A stretch of 64,000 nt of DNA from Paenibacillus alginolyticus DSM 5050 = NBRC 15375 (GTDB lineage Bacteria > Bacillota > Bacilli > Paenibacillales > NBRC-103111), in NCBI RefSeq assembly GCF_000422905.1, contig NZ_AUGY01000024.1, forward strand, positions 27,734 to 91,733, in the 5' to 3' direction. A program made the translations under genes and the position numbers. The notes beneath the pieces were generated by a model. The model was not told the DNA's origin, searched no databases, and saw only the letters and a list, made by a program, of their open reading frames with translations. Shown one piece after another: positions 1-8,029 of this stretch (the first letter of the stretch is position 1; each line of letters begins with the position of its first letter).

Positions 1-1081
1 TCACATCTTCAATGCGGCTAATGATTCCGGATGAATGTAGTTCCTGAAAAGCCTTCTTGATCGACTGGTTTGCACGATGATCATTGCTCCGGTCCACATC
101 AATATGCGCTCTTAGGGTTTTAAATTCAAATTCGTAGACTTCCTTCTCTTCCCTGCTGTATTCATTCAGGATGAATTTATACAGACTCCTTGCAGTATCC
201 ATTGTCAGATCGTTCATCAAGTACATGTTGATACTGACAAAGTCGCCATTCTTCAAGGCAGCGTGTATGTAATCTTGAAAGAGAACTTTGAAGCTTAGAA
301 ACTTCTTGCCAGTTGCTGAGAAGGCTTGGAAAATCCGATGATATTCAAAAGAAGTATCTTCCCCGAAGTCTTCTGTGATGGAGTCCTCGAAAACGACTGA
401 GGTGTTGTAAATGTCCATCAGACTATCCCGAACGCTTTGATAGTCACCGCCGCCAGGAGAAGGAGTATTCATCTCTTCGATAATTTCGTTTATCTCAACG
501 TGCATTTCCTTTGGGAAGCCTCTATCAAGGCAAATCTTACAAAGGGACGAGAATACTTTATGATCGTAATCGGTAAGTAGCATCCCGTTCTCGTTCTTAA
601 AATAAAGCTGCCGATAGCCGCCTTCACGTTTTTCAATGATAATCCCATTAGGCTTCTGTAATTTCGCAAGGGAAGCTCGTCTTGGGTTATCTACGCTGAA
701 TACTGGATAGTCGATATGCTTATGTAGTACCGGGTGTTCCCCCTTCTTAGATCGGGCTTCCTTCCGGCTAATGATTGCGGCATCTAGTACCTTCATTTTT
801 AGATCAAGGGTAGTTAAGTCGTAAATCTCGCCTTCATCGAGATCGGATCCCACTTCCATTGCTTTCAATTGTTTTTCCTTCAGCGAGTTGATGCTGCGGC
901 CAATGGTAATATAAGCTTTGTCGAGATCTCCAGAAGTGTAGTTTACGATTCTGCTGTATCTGTCATTAAGCAAACGCATGATCATGCTATTGACTGAATC
1001 TAACAATGTCTTGTTCACACTGACGATCGCGTAAATCTCGGAAGATATCTCTTCCAAAATGTTTAGCAATTTTTTACTCAA
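1..1081 (-). CDS. Plasmid replication initiator-like protein (3' end beyond window)
   Basis: The frame is open from a TTG at 1081-1079 to the left edge, giving 360 residues with no stop. A GGAGG lies 10 nt before the TTG; no ATG is similarly placed. The product has an N-terminal helical part. From about residue 150 it has a winged-helix-like stretch (LTDYDHKVFSSLCKICLDRG, then SLMDIYNTSVVFEDS and NMYLMNDLTMDTARSLYKFI), ending in a second helical/wing segment (ANQSIKKAFQELHSSGIISRIED). This resembles plasmid RepA/RctB-like initiators that bind iterons at the origin. The family call is by pattern memory and not certain. The gene sits behind a leader with a terminator and an AAGCA-loop hairpin, so replication is probably controlled by attenuation. 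Its C-terminus is missing from this window. Confidence 0.6.
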   Translation of the reverse strand, partial: MSKKLLNILEEISSEIYAIVSVNKTLLDSVNSMIMRLLNDRYSRIVNYTSGDLDKAYITIGRSINSLKEKQLKAMEVGSDLDEGEIYDLTTLDLKMKVLDAAIISRKEARSKKGEHPVLHKHIDYPVFSVDNPRRASLAKLQKPNGIIIEKREGGYRQLYFKNENGMLLTDYDHKVFSSLCKICLDRGFPKEMHVEINEIIEEMNTPSPGGGDYQSVRDSLMDIYNTSVVFEDSITEDFGEDTSFEYHRIFQAFSATGKKFLSFKVLFQDYIHAALKNGDFVSINMYLMNDLTMDTARSLYKFILNEYSREEKEVYEFEFKTLRAHIDVDRSNDHRANQSIKKAFQELHSSGIISRIEDV

Positions 1082-1162
1082 CTGATTCTTACCTCCCTCC
1101 ACTTAGGGCCCTCCTTTCATTCTATCTGTTTGGCTCAAACAAGACAATGAGAAAAAATCCAT

Positions 1163-1201
1163 AAAAAAACCGCCGGACATGGATGTTCCATGACCCGACG
1201 G
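1163..1201 (-). terminator. Leader terminator (attenuator) of rep
   Basis: Read on the minus strand, an imperfect stem (CCGTCGGGTCATGG against CCATGTCCGGCGG) is followed by a run of seven T. It ends about 80 nt before the rep start, and the nearest minus-strand gene upstream ends at 1549, so it acts as a leader attenuator more likely than as an end-of-operon terminator. Confidence 0.7.
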
Positions 1202-1210
1202 TGCTTCCGT
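1198..1210 (-). promoter_or_regulatory. AAGCA-loop hairpin overlapping the rep leader terminator
   Basis: ACGG-AAGCA-CCGT forms a 4-bp stem with a five-base loop. Its 3' arm is the start of the terminator 5' arm, so only one can form. The same loop with different complementary stems recurs at 19676-19688, 25056-25072, 35339-35351, 45777-45796 and 54813-54833. Confidence 0.6.
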
Positions 1211-1548
1211 GAGTAGTTACAATATCAATTTATTACAATGTTACACCTTTCGACACTGTTTTGGCAATAAGGGGTAAATAGTATATGGAATCATAGAGCC
1301 CCATATTTTCTGTATCATAGAGTGCTCTCATGGGGTGTTGGCTCCTCTGAAAGGAGATGAGCCAAGGAAATGAAAGACGTCGCAACGATGCTGTTTCATC
1401 TTATTATTCAACTAACGTTCTCTCGTTAGCTTAAGAATTGATTACTCATTCGTGTCGTTTGAGTTTGATATGAACACCATTGTGTTTATAACTGTGCATG
1501 GCTGGTGATAAGTCGTCTGTAGGTTGTGTTAACTCTGTGAATCTCTCC
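1211..1548. other. Intergenic region upstream of rep; promoter and dyads
   Basis: No gene is visible. On the minus strand a TTGCCA and a TAACAT separated by about 18 nt, ending roughly 25 nt before the AAGCA hairpin, could be the rep promoter (weak match). A dyad, TTGGCTC at 1338-1344 with GAGCCAA at 1359-1365, encloses a second small dyad (CTCCT/AGGAG). It lacks a T run, and its role is unknown. Confidence 0.35.
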
Positions 1549-2286
1549 TCAGGAATTATATATCTCTCTATTCAGATTCACAATGTCTTGGTGCGAATAT
1601 CCGCCAGTAGCCGCCGTTAGCTTCTTTATCACTTTATCCCGTAGGAATGGGGCTTTTTCTTTATTTGCTTTTTTTATTGCTTCGGTTAGTTCCTCTATGG
1701 TTAGCTCTGTGCAGTATGCAGGAGTACCTGGCTGTTGCCTCCATGAATCATTTAATGAACCACTATCTACTGTATCGAAACCTAGCTCGTTTGCTATATC
1801 CATCATTATTTGTTTATGCGCTAGGTTATCACCAGCAATCGCAATGGCAATGCGTCCACTAGTACCTTCTGAAGTTCCTTTATATTCTAACGTATAGGCT
1901 AATAAATTGTTGAAAGCTTTAGTGATTGGTCTACCTAATTGATTTGAAACCCAAACACTTTCAACCAACCCGTTCTCAATTTCTTCAATTTTGTTGTCTC
2001 TAAAAGGATAATAATTTGAGGTGTCTACAATGACCACTTCCTCCCCAACTTTATCCATAACGTTGCGAATGCTTGGCAGTGCGTGCAAAGGTATAGATAT
2101 GATTAGAACATCGATATTAGTAATGACTTCTTCTACACTCACAGGTGTTCCCGAAAGTTTTTTTCCTTCTAGCCGTTCAATTCCGCGAGCATCTGCAACT
2201 TTGACATCATATCCATTCTCAACTAATTTTTTTGAAATATTTGAACCGATTGGACCTGCACCTATAATTCCAAATCTCATTTTCAT
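1549..2286 (-). CDS. NAD(P)-binding oxidoreductase (F420-dependent NADP reductase-like fold)
   Basis: This 245-residue protein begins with a Rossmann nucleotide-binding motif (GIIGAGPIGSN, residues 5-15), followed by a beta-strand ending in D (VKVADARG) that suggests NAD(P) recognition. The middle contains VVIVDTSNYYPFRD, and the C-terminal part is helical. This pattern matches the NADP oxidoreductase, coenzyme F420-dependent superfamily, members of which in F420-free bacteria are generic NAD(P)H-binding reductases. The substrate cannot be told. It lies downstream of nitronate monooxygenase on the same strand and may belong to a small MarR-controlled redox cassette. The start could be 2286 or 2280 (two ATGs). 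Confidence 0.7.
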   Translation of the reverse strand: MKMRFGIIGAGPIGSNISKKLVENGYDVKVADARGIERLEGKKLSGTPVSVEEVITNIDVLIISIPLHALPSIRNVMDKVGEEVVIVDTSNYYPFRDNKIEEIENGLVESVWVSNQLGRPITKAFNNLLAYTLEYKGTSEGTSGRIAIAIAGDNLAHKQIMMDIANELGFDTVDSGSLNDSWRQQPGTPAYCTELTIEELTEAIKKANKEKAPFLRDKVIKKLTAATGGYSHQDIVNLNREIYNS

Positions 2287-2599
2287 TTCTCATACCATCC
2301 TATTCTAAATGTTATTTTACTTCGGCGATCAACTGGTCGGCTGCCGTCGTGTTAATGCATCGAACTAATTGCCTCGCGATAAGGCTAGTGCAATGTCTGG
2401 TTCCCGCTTTCGATATAACAAGGCTTCCTTGTGGAGACGGATATTATTCAATGTACGTCTTTAGAAAAATATTCTCCTCTGAAATGAAGCAAATGCGTTT
2501 TAGCCATACTGCTATCGTTGTTTCGGCTGGACACATCGCTTTCAGACGTATCAAGAAGATAGAGAGAATTTTTATATTCCAAATCAGTTGTTAAATATT
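2287..2599. other. Intergenic region between the reductase and nitronate monooxygenase
   Basis: About 310 bases without a supported gene. A plus-strand reading frame from 2349 has no ribosome site and no recognisable product. I see no clear terminator or promoter. Confidence 0.4.
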
Positions 2600-3559
2600 T
2601 CAATTAAAGTCTTGCATTAAAGCATCAATCACTTCTTTTACAGTTCTGATTTCTTTAATTGGCGCAATTCCAGTACCTACAGAAATATAGCCATCATCTG
2701 TATTGCCTTCTAGCATGCCGATACGCATTCCAATTGATCCAACCATCATTTTTGCTATTTCTTCACGACTAACACCTTGTTTATCCATTTCGACTAGTTT
2801 ATTCGCTAATTTAGTAGGTAGAGACCGATAGTATGCTGGTAAAGTACGGAACATTAGTAAATCTTCTGCTGTAGCATCTACAATCATTTGTTTCACGTTT
2901 TCTGCTGCTGGATTTTCTTTTGTTGGAATAAAGACACTACCGGCAAAAACACCTTCAGCGCCTAAAGCAAATGCGGCACGCACTCCTCTAACGTCTCCAA
3001 TACCACCAGCTGCCATTACGGGAGTATTTATAGTATCTACAATCATTGGAACAATCGAAAATGTTCCAATGACTCGTTCAGGAACAGTACCACCTTCATC
3101 AAATCCAGTCGCTACATAAACATCTATTCCGAATTCTTCTGCAGCTTTTGCATTTTCAATAGTAGGAGTAAGGGGTCTATAAACAATTTTAATATTGTTT
3201 TCTTTTAATGGTTTAAAGATTCTTTCATCCAGTATATCGTTCACAAGAACAACAGGAACTTTCTCGTCAATAACTGTTTCTAAAATTCGCCATGTGTAAT
3301 TTAAATCACGATTTACGATCACAGTTATTCCAAATGGCTTATTAGTTAACGATTTTATTTTTTGTATTTCTGTTCTCATTCTTTCCGCACTTATTTCGGG
3401 TGAACGAGTTATATCAACCTGGCCGGCATTTGGACCTAGAAATCCTAATCCACCAGCATTACTTACCGCTGCAACAAATTCGGCATTAGTAATCCAAGAC
3501 ATCGGGGCCTGTATAATCGGTTTTTCTATATTTAATATTTCGCATATTCTATTATTCAT
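2600..3559 (-). CDS. Nitronate monooxygenase (2-nitropropane dioxygenase/FabK-like FMN enzyme)
   Basis: The 319-residue protein starts MNNRICEILNIEKPIIQAPM, the typical beginning of FMN-dependent nitronate monooxygenases, and has AAVSNAGGLGFLG early. Around residues 148-205 it carries VATGFDEGG, IPVMAAGGIGDVRGVRAAFALGAEGVFAGS-type elements that bind FMN phosphate in the TIM barrel. The family oxidises alkyl nitronates, and close relatives are enoyl-ACP reductases (FabK). Length is normal for the family. AGGAGAGG precedes the ATG by 6 nt. Downstream of a palindromic operator shared with the MarR gene, it is probably induced by a small electrophile or nitro-compound; that is inference from context. 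Confidence 0.85.
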   Translation of the reverse strand: MNNRICEILNIEKPIIQAPMSWITNAEFVAAVSNAGGLGFLGPNAGQVDITRSPEISAERMRTEIQKIKSLTNKPFGITVIVNRDLNYTWRILETVIDEKVPVVLVNDILDERIFKPLKENNIKIVYRPLTPTIENAKAAEEFGIDVYVATGFDEGGTVPERVIGTFSIVPMIVDTINTPVMAAGGIGDVRGVRAAFALGAEGVFAGSVFIPTKENPAAENVKQMIVDATAEDLLMFRTLPAYYRSLPTKLANKLVEMDKQGVSREEIAKMMVGSIGMRIGMLEGNTDDGYISVGTGIAPIKEIRTVKEVIDALMQDFN

Positions 3560-3609
3560 TTTAGGCCTCTCCTATATTAATTATTTAAATAATTTAGCCT
3601 TCCGTATTG

Positions 3610-3876
3610 TTAAGGAACTCCTATATTCTCGCGCAGTGTTTTTCCTTCATATTCCTTGTGGAACAAACCTCGGTCCTGCAAAATTGGGACAATCAGTACC
3701 AAAAAATGGGCATAGGCTATTTCTGGATCAATCGAGCCGTCGCATGCATCGACCAAAAACGGTATTTCCAAGAAGTTAGCAACTTGTACGGGGGTACCTG
3801 CCACTACTGGATGATAATTAATGACTCCGTGGGCAAGAACGTCTCGAATGGAAAGCCCTTGTCTCAGCCGCTGTAA
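3610..3876 (-). pseudogene. Remnant of an NtaA/DmoA-family flavin-dependent monooxygenase (C-terminal end)
   Basis: The frame reads LQRLRQGLSIRDVLAHGVINYHP, then GTPVQVANFLE, and ends RGLFHKEYEGKTLRENIGVP. These are the C-terminal blocks of LLM-class two-component monooxygenases (nitrilotriacetate and dimethyl-sulfide monooxygenase type), normally about 440 residues. Only about 88 residues remain and no start or flavin-binding N-terminus exists. The conserved WF..ADGF segment is altered to IPFLVDACDGS. I read it as a deletion remnant left between the MarR gene and nitronate monooxygenase. Confidence 0.65.
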
Positions 3877-3890
3877 TTAATTCACATTTA

Positions 3891-3904
3891 TTTAGCATGC
3901 TAAA
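3891..3904. promoter_or_regulatory. Palindromic operator, probable MarR site 1
   Basis: TTTAGCATGCTAAA is a perfect 14-bp palindrome. A near-identical copy lies in the MarR gene's own upstream region (4381-4394). This copy is upstream of the oxidoreductase remnant and nitronate monooxygenase. Confidence 0.65.
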
Positions 3905-3923
3905 CATAAATGCAAGAGATAAC

Positions 3924-4349
3924 TTATAATAAGTTACTCTCCATTTGCTTCAAAAGCCGCCTTAATAATAAGCGCTCTTCCGGTAATATGGAATGCAGTA
4001 ATTTTTCTTGCTGTTGTTTCCATTTGAATTCAACCGGTTTTTCTAATTCTTTGCCTTTATCGGTAAGGAAGATTCGCATAACCCTTGCATCATCTTGATC
4101 GCGTTTACGGTATATAAATCCGTTTTGCTCTAGGGATTTAACCATATTTGTTACCGTAGGCGGCTCACATTTTAGGTGTTCACACAGTTGCATTTGTGTT
4201 ACCCCATCACCTAACCACAAACGGTAAAGTAAATGCTCTTGGCCAACGTAAAGATTAAGTTCCCGTAGAGACTCGCTATAATCTCGACGCATTTGGGAGG
4301 AAATCCTATCCAACGACTGGCGAATATCGCAGTCTACCTTATCTGTCAT
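3924..4349 (-). CDS. MarR-family transcriptional regulator
   Basis: The product is 141 residues from ATG 4349, chosen because GGAGGTG sits 8 nt upstream; an in-frame start at 4421 would overlap its own operator. The winged-helix core is typical: GVTQMQLCEHLKCEPPTVTNMVKSLEQNGFIYRKRDQDDARVMRI includes the recognition helix and the DxR wing motif of MarR proteins. Such dimers bind palindromes and are released by small ligands. Two copies of the palindrome TTTAGCATRCTAAA flank the gene, implying autorepression and control of the neighbouring redox genes. Confidence 0.9.
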   Translation of the reverse strand: MTDKVDCDIRQSLDRISSQMRRDYSESLRELNLYVGQEHLLYRLWLGDGVTQMQLCEHLKCEPPTVTNMVKSLEQNGFIYRKRDQDDARVMRIFLTDKGKELEKPVEFKWKQQQEKLLHSILPEERLLLRRLLKQMESNLL

Positions 4350-4380
4350 TAATATTTCACCTCCGTAGTCACGAATAATA

Positions 4381-4394
4381 TTTAGCATACTAAA
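4381..4394. promoter_or_regulatory. Palindromic operator, probable MarR site 2
   Basis: TTTAGCATACTAAA differs from site 1 by one base and lies about 30 bp upstream of the MarR start, the usual autoregulatory position. The rest of 4395-4680 holds no gene I can support. Confidence 0.6.
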
Positions 4395-4680
4395 GATATC
4401 ATGATGAAATTCTTGTGTCAACAGAGCTCAATTACCTTTAATTCAATAAGAGGCTATTGGCCTTCAAAAATTATTGTCCTAGCCGATATTCTTCGCATAA
4501 CTGAGCATAAATCTGATGCCCTTTAAGTAACTCAGAATCTATTTTGTGTTACATCGACTGCAGATATTCCACACGATTCGCCACGCTATCCTGCCCGTTA
4601 GCTTAACGCCGTTGCCAGACACTAGGATCGTGTTCCGAATCTTCGAGGACGACTTTTAAGGGTTATTTCCTTCTAGCAGG

Positions 4681-4713
4681 AAAAAAAATAGGGGGATAGA
4701 AACTCTATCCCCC
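4681..4713 (-). terminator. Terminator of the Rad52/ATPase operon
   Basis: Perfect 10-bp stem GGGGGATAGA/TCTATCCCCC with a 3-base loop, followed on the minus strand by T-A-T8, directly after the 155-residue gene. Confidence 0.9.
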
Positions 4714-4720
4714 ACAATTC

Positions 4721-5188
4721 TTATTCTTTTTCCGGTTGATGAACCACTTTTTGACGAAGCTCCTTCAACTCCTCGTGATACATTGAAGCAAGGAGATGAA
4801 CGGCCCCTTGTGTGGTTTTACAGAACCGATTTGACTCGGCGATGGCTGCCCTAAATTCACCGCTGCACCTGCAGACAAACAAGGTGTTGTCGCCACGTTT
4901 TTTATAGCGTACGACCTTCATCACCCCGTTGGTGGATACAAGAAAACTCTTCGGACCCAAACAATACGTTAGATGCAGGACCCTCTTCAGGATCTTTTCC
5001 TGCCAGGCGGCCGGAATCTTCTGAACGACCATCATCGGATGGAATTGTACGACGGCAAGAGCAAGGGTCATGCCTGCGAACACGTATTGATTAGACATCA
5101 CGAAAGTGGCAAACATTAGGATGTTTACCCAAAAACTAACTTCATGGCGCTTCTCGAAATAATGGCCGATCTTCGCAATATTTATCAT
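4721..5188 (-). CDS. Small membrane protein of unknown function
   Basis: This 155-residue protein has two adjacent hydrophobic segments, roughly residues 19-33 (FWVNILMFATFVMS) and 36-52 (VFAGMTLALAVVQFHPMM). A soluble C-terminal part contains YCLGPKSFLVSTNGVMKVVRYKKRGDN and CRCSG. GGGGAG lies 9 nt before the ATG. It is the last gene before a strong terminator, so it belongs to the operon running from 16.9 kb. I do not recognise the family; a membrane partner for the upstream VWA/ATPase proteins is possible but unproven. Confidence 0.7.
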   Translation of the reverse strand: MINIAKIGHYFEKRHEVSFWVNILMFATFVMSNQYVFAGMTLALAVVQFHPMMVVQKIPAAWQEKILKRVLHLTYCLGPKSFLVSTNGVMKVVRYKKRGDNTLFVCRCSGEFRAAIAESNRFCKTTQGAVHLLASMYHEELKELRQKVVHQPEKE

Positions 5189-5272
5189 ACCGAAACACTC
5201 CCCATCGTTTATTTAAGGTAATAGACCCTGTGGTGTTTTCTCAGACAACGTACATAAGCTTTATACGTCTGT

Positions 5273-5977
5273 TTACTCATACTTCTCGTGGGCCTTGATG
5301 GCTTCGACGATAGCCGGGATGATTCCCTCTTCGCCAATTTCCTCGACATCCACATCAAAGACGATATCATGCTGGACATCCCTAACGAAAACCAGCGTTG
5401 TAGAGGTGATTTCCTCAATGCTGCTCCAGTCGATTTGGGTGCATTCGTCATTGATGGAGAGTTCTTGAGTGGCTATAACCTGTGCTGTGAGCTCATAACG
5501 GCTCCAATCGATATTGCCGTCCAAAACGCGGCCGTCTTCGGAAGCGGCAGCATCCTCTTCCCCCGCAGCTGGTTCGTGAATGGAGAAACCGATCAACTGG
5601 GCGCCGTGGCCGCTGGTTAGCCCGCCTTCATCAGTGAGCATCCACTTGCCCTCTCCCGCTTCACCGTTCAATCGTACTGAGAGGACGATCGATCCGTCCT
5701 CTTCCGGTTCGAATTTATTTTTGCTCCAGACACTTTTTATGTCATGGATCGCCAGATCTTCCGAAGGATGGAGGCTAACGTTCAAATCCCCGCCGAAAGA
5801 GAAAAGGTGAGCAAATACCGGAAGTTCGCTGGACAGGAGAGCGATCGCCCGAACAAATTCGTCCTGGCGGCGTTTCTCTTCCTCCGACAGATTCGGATAG
5901 AGCTCCTGCAGGCGGACAAACTCAACCTTCAGTATTTCGATTGCACCGGTAAAAAGGGTTTTCACATGATTTATCAA
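5273..5977 (-). CDS. Hypothetical acidic protein in the ATPase/VWA operon
   Basis: 234 residues from a TTG at 5977, chosen because AAGGAG lies 10 nt upstream; earlier in-frame starts have no ribosome site. The N-terminal third is helical (LSEEEKRRQDEFVRAIALLSSELP). The remainder looks beta-rich and acidic, with WSKNKFEPEEDGSIVLSVRL, a repeated IDWS motif (NIDWSRYELTAQ, QIDWSSIEEITS) and a strongly acidic VFDVDVEEIGEEG tail. I recognise no family. Immediate placement after the VWA gene suggests it serves the same complex. Confidence 0.65.
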   Translation of the reverse strand: MINHVKTLFTGAIEILKVEFVRLQELYPNLSEEEKRRQDEFVRAIALLSSELPVFAHLFSFGGDLNVSLHPSEDLAIHDIKSVWSKNKFEPEEDGSIVLSVRLNGEAGEGKWMLTDEGGLTSGHGAQLIGFSIHEPAAGEEDAAASEDGRVLDGNIDWSRYELTAQVIATQELSINDECTQIDWSSIEEITSTTLVFVRDVQHDIVFDVDVEEIGEEGIIPAIVEAIKAHEKYE

Positions 5978-6065
5978 TGTTCTTCGTCTCCTTATATATG
6001 GGATTGGATATCTCTTGAGAAGCAAAGGAAAGGGAAGCAACAGGTGTGCTCCCCTAAGTCCGTGA

Positions 6066-7967
6066 CTATCTTCTTTTGCGGATAATCCGCTTCACATGGC
6101 GGGACAGGTCCCGAGCCAGATTCTTACCGACGTTGATTGCGCCTCCCGGATACATATGCTGGACCATCTTGATGATGTTCGCGCGTTCTGGTCCACAATA
6201 GAGGCAAACGACATCGATGCCATGTTTCTCCGCCTGCTGCACCATGAGTCTCATGGTGTTTTCGTCTTCATTCCGTTCAAAGCACGGCATGCCATCCGAA
6301 ATCATGACCACAATGCGAATGCCCTCTTTGTACTTGGACATATCGTTAATCATGTACTGAAGAGCCAGCGTATCACGGTTTCCGCTTTCGTCCTCGATGC
6401 CGCCAAGAAAACTTTTCTCGGTGGTACCGAACCGGCCATACGGCTTTAACGGGAAGATCACGGTATCGTCATACTCGGTAAAAGCATAAGCCGCATTCGG
6501 TATGCTGGCCTTTTCGCACGCTGCCGACATAAGAATGAGCGATTTGCGAATTTCGTCGATCACCCTGGAAGAAGTTCCGCGGAAAGGATCACCAGTTGAG
6601 CCGGATATATCGGCCATCATTGCGATCCGTACCTCAGCACCGGGCGTGCCGATGAGCTTACGGGCGAAAAAATTTGTTTCGCCGAGTGCTTCACTGCGCC
6701 ACATCCGGTTAACCAATACCTTCCCGCTCCGCTGGTTCATGAGCAGCTCGTCGGGCGTAGGTTCACACAATTCCTTTAGAACCTTTGAGGTTAAATCGAT
6801 GTCCCGCTTCATCATCCGCTCGGTAAGTTGGTACCGATAAAGATTTTGAGCTCTGTACGCCGTTGTCGTTGCCGTTGCAGAGAAAGAAGGCCGCTTCAGA
6901 CCGGGATCGATTTCGATCTGGATCTCGATGTTGCCGTAGGGTCCTAGTTCTTTCTCGGCTTCTTTTTCGTCAGCCTCAGCTTCCTTTGCAGCAGCGCTAA
7001 GGGCGCCGGAACAATCAGGAGCCTCAAAGGATTCTTCGTCCCCCTCTTCGCCTTCCGGAGCTGTGCCGTTTGAGTCGCTGCCGTTCGTTTCTTCGTCATC
7101 GCCGCTATCAGAATCGGATTGCTCTGGACTATCTGCAACTTGGATACGAATCTTCACGCGGAGGACGTTTTGCTCAACTTCCTCCCGATCCCCCCAAGAA
7201 ACATTAGGATCGTCGGCATCACTAGGAAACCCAAACATCGGCTCTGCCGGAGATTGCCCGTCTGCCTCCATCCAATCCATCAGCATTGGCCATGTTGCCC
7301 GAATGATCTCCAGGGCGCTTTCCAGACACTCCTTTGTGGTTGGTTCGAAACGGGCTTTCTCAATCGTCGGCTGCACCGAGTCGATTAATGCCAAGGAATC
7401 AGGATGGAGCCCTTCGGGGTCAATCATCCCGAGGGAGCGGGTCATATAGAGCAGACGAAAATCTTGGACACGATTTTGCGGAGTCATGGGCGCGCACTTC
7501 CAATTGTAATTTTTAAACTGGATGTACTCGTCAACTTCGGGATGGTCGATGATCGTAAAGTTCTCCATGCGGCCATCTAGCATGACATTGCCGTAGAACT
7601 TCGTCCAGTCGCCAGGATATTTGGAGTTCGCCTCCCAATCAGATCGCAACGGGCTTGAATGTTCTTTGACCCAGCTTACGAAATCCTCAATGATGTCGTA
7701 CTCAATGTGACCGCGTTCATGTACGGAAGTGGCCTTCCGAATCACGCGCTTCTCTTCCTCGGAAAAGTCAGTTCCTCCGCCGGGTCGTACAATATCGTAC
7801 TTGGCATATACGTCTTTCCCGTCCGTGTACGATGTTGGTTCGTTCGTCCATTGGAAGCCAAATTTGCGGCCACCGAAAAGGATATGTAACCAACGTTTGA
7901 CGCGGGCACCTTCCCGTTCCTTAATCACTTGGGCTTTATTTTTCAATGCGGTTGCTGTCATGGACAT
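6066..7967 (-). CDS. CobT/CoxE-like von Willebrand factor A domain protein
   Basis: About 633 residues from ATG 7967 (GGAG 10 nt upstream; ATG 7973 is an alternative). An HERGH motif near residue 85 recalls the CobT-like N-terminal domain. Residues ~270-340 are a low-complexity acidic linker. The C-terminal third is a VWA domain with an intact metal-binding MIDAS: DISGSTG, a later NRDT, and MISDGMP. VWA proteins of this kind pair with MoxR/CobS AAA+ ATPases to remodel or load client proteins, and that ATPase is the adjacent upstream gene. Plasmid and phage CobS/CobT-like pairs are known, but their client is usually unknown; here the likely clients are the Rad52/NYN proteins of the same operon (inference). 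Confidence 0.8.
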   Translation of the reverse strand: MSMTATALKNKAQVIKEREGARVKRWLHILFGGRKFGFQWTNEPTSYTDGKDVYAKYDIVRPGGGTDFSEEEKRVIRKATSVHERGHIEYDIIEDFVSWVKEHSSPLRSDWEANSKYPGDWTKFYGNVMLDGRMENFTIIDHPEVDEYIQFKNYNWKCAPMTPQNRVQDFRLLYMTRSLGMIDPEGLHPDSLALIDSVQPTIEKARFEPTTKECLESALEIIRATWPMLMDWMEADGQSPAEPMFGFPSDADDPNVSWGDREEVEQNVLRVKIRIQVADSPEQSDSDSGDDEETNGSDSNGTAPEGEEGDEESFEAPDCSGALSAAAKEAEADEKEAEKELGPYGNIEIQIEIDPGLKRPSFSATATTTAYRAQNLYRYQLTERMMKRDIDLTSKVLKELCEPTPDELLMNQRSGKVLVNRMWRSEALGETNFFARKLIGTPGAEVRIAMMADISGSTGDPFRGTSSRVIDEIRKSLILMSAACEKASIPNAAYAFTEYDDTVIFPLKPYGRFGTTEKSFLGGIEDESGNRDTLALQYMINDMSKYKEGIRIVVMISDGMPCFERNEDENTMRLMVQQAEKHGIDVVCLYCGPERANIIKMVQHMYPGGAINVGKNLARDLSRHVKRIIRKRR

Positions 7968-8029
7968 AACCATCACTCTCCTCTCAAAATGGGAAAGAGG
8001 GACACTCTATAAGAGGTCCCTCAATCATC

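Noticed and set aside
2349..2594. 81-codon plus-strand frame between two minus-strand genes
   Set aside because: No ribosome site, no recognisable protein pattern, and low-quality amino-acid composition.
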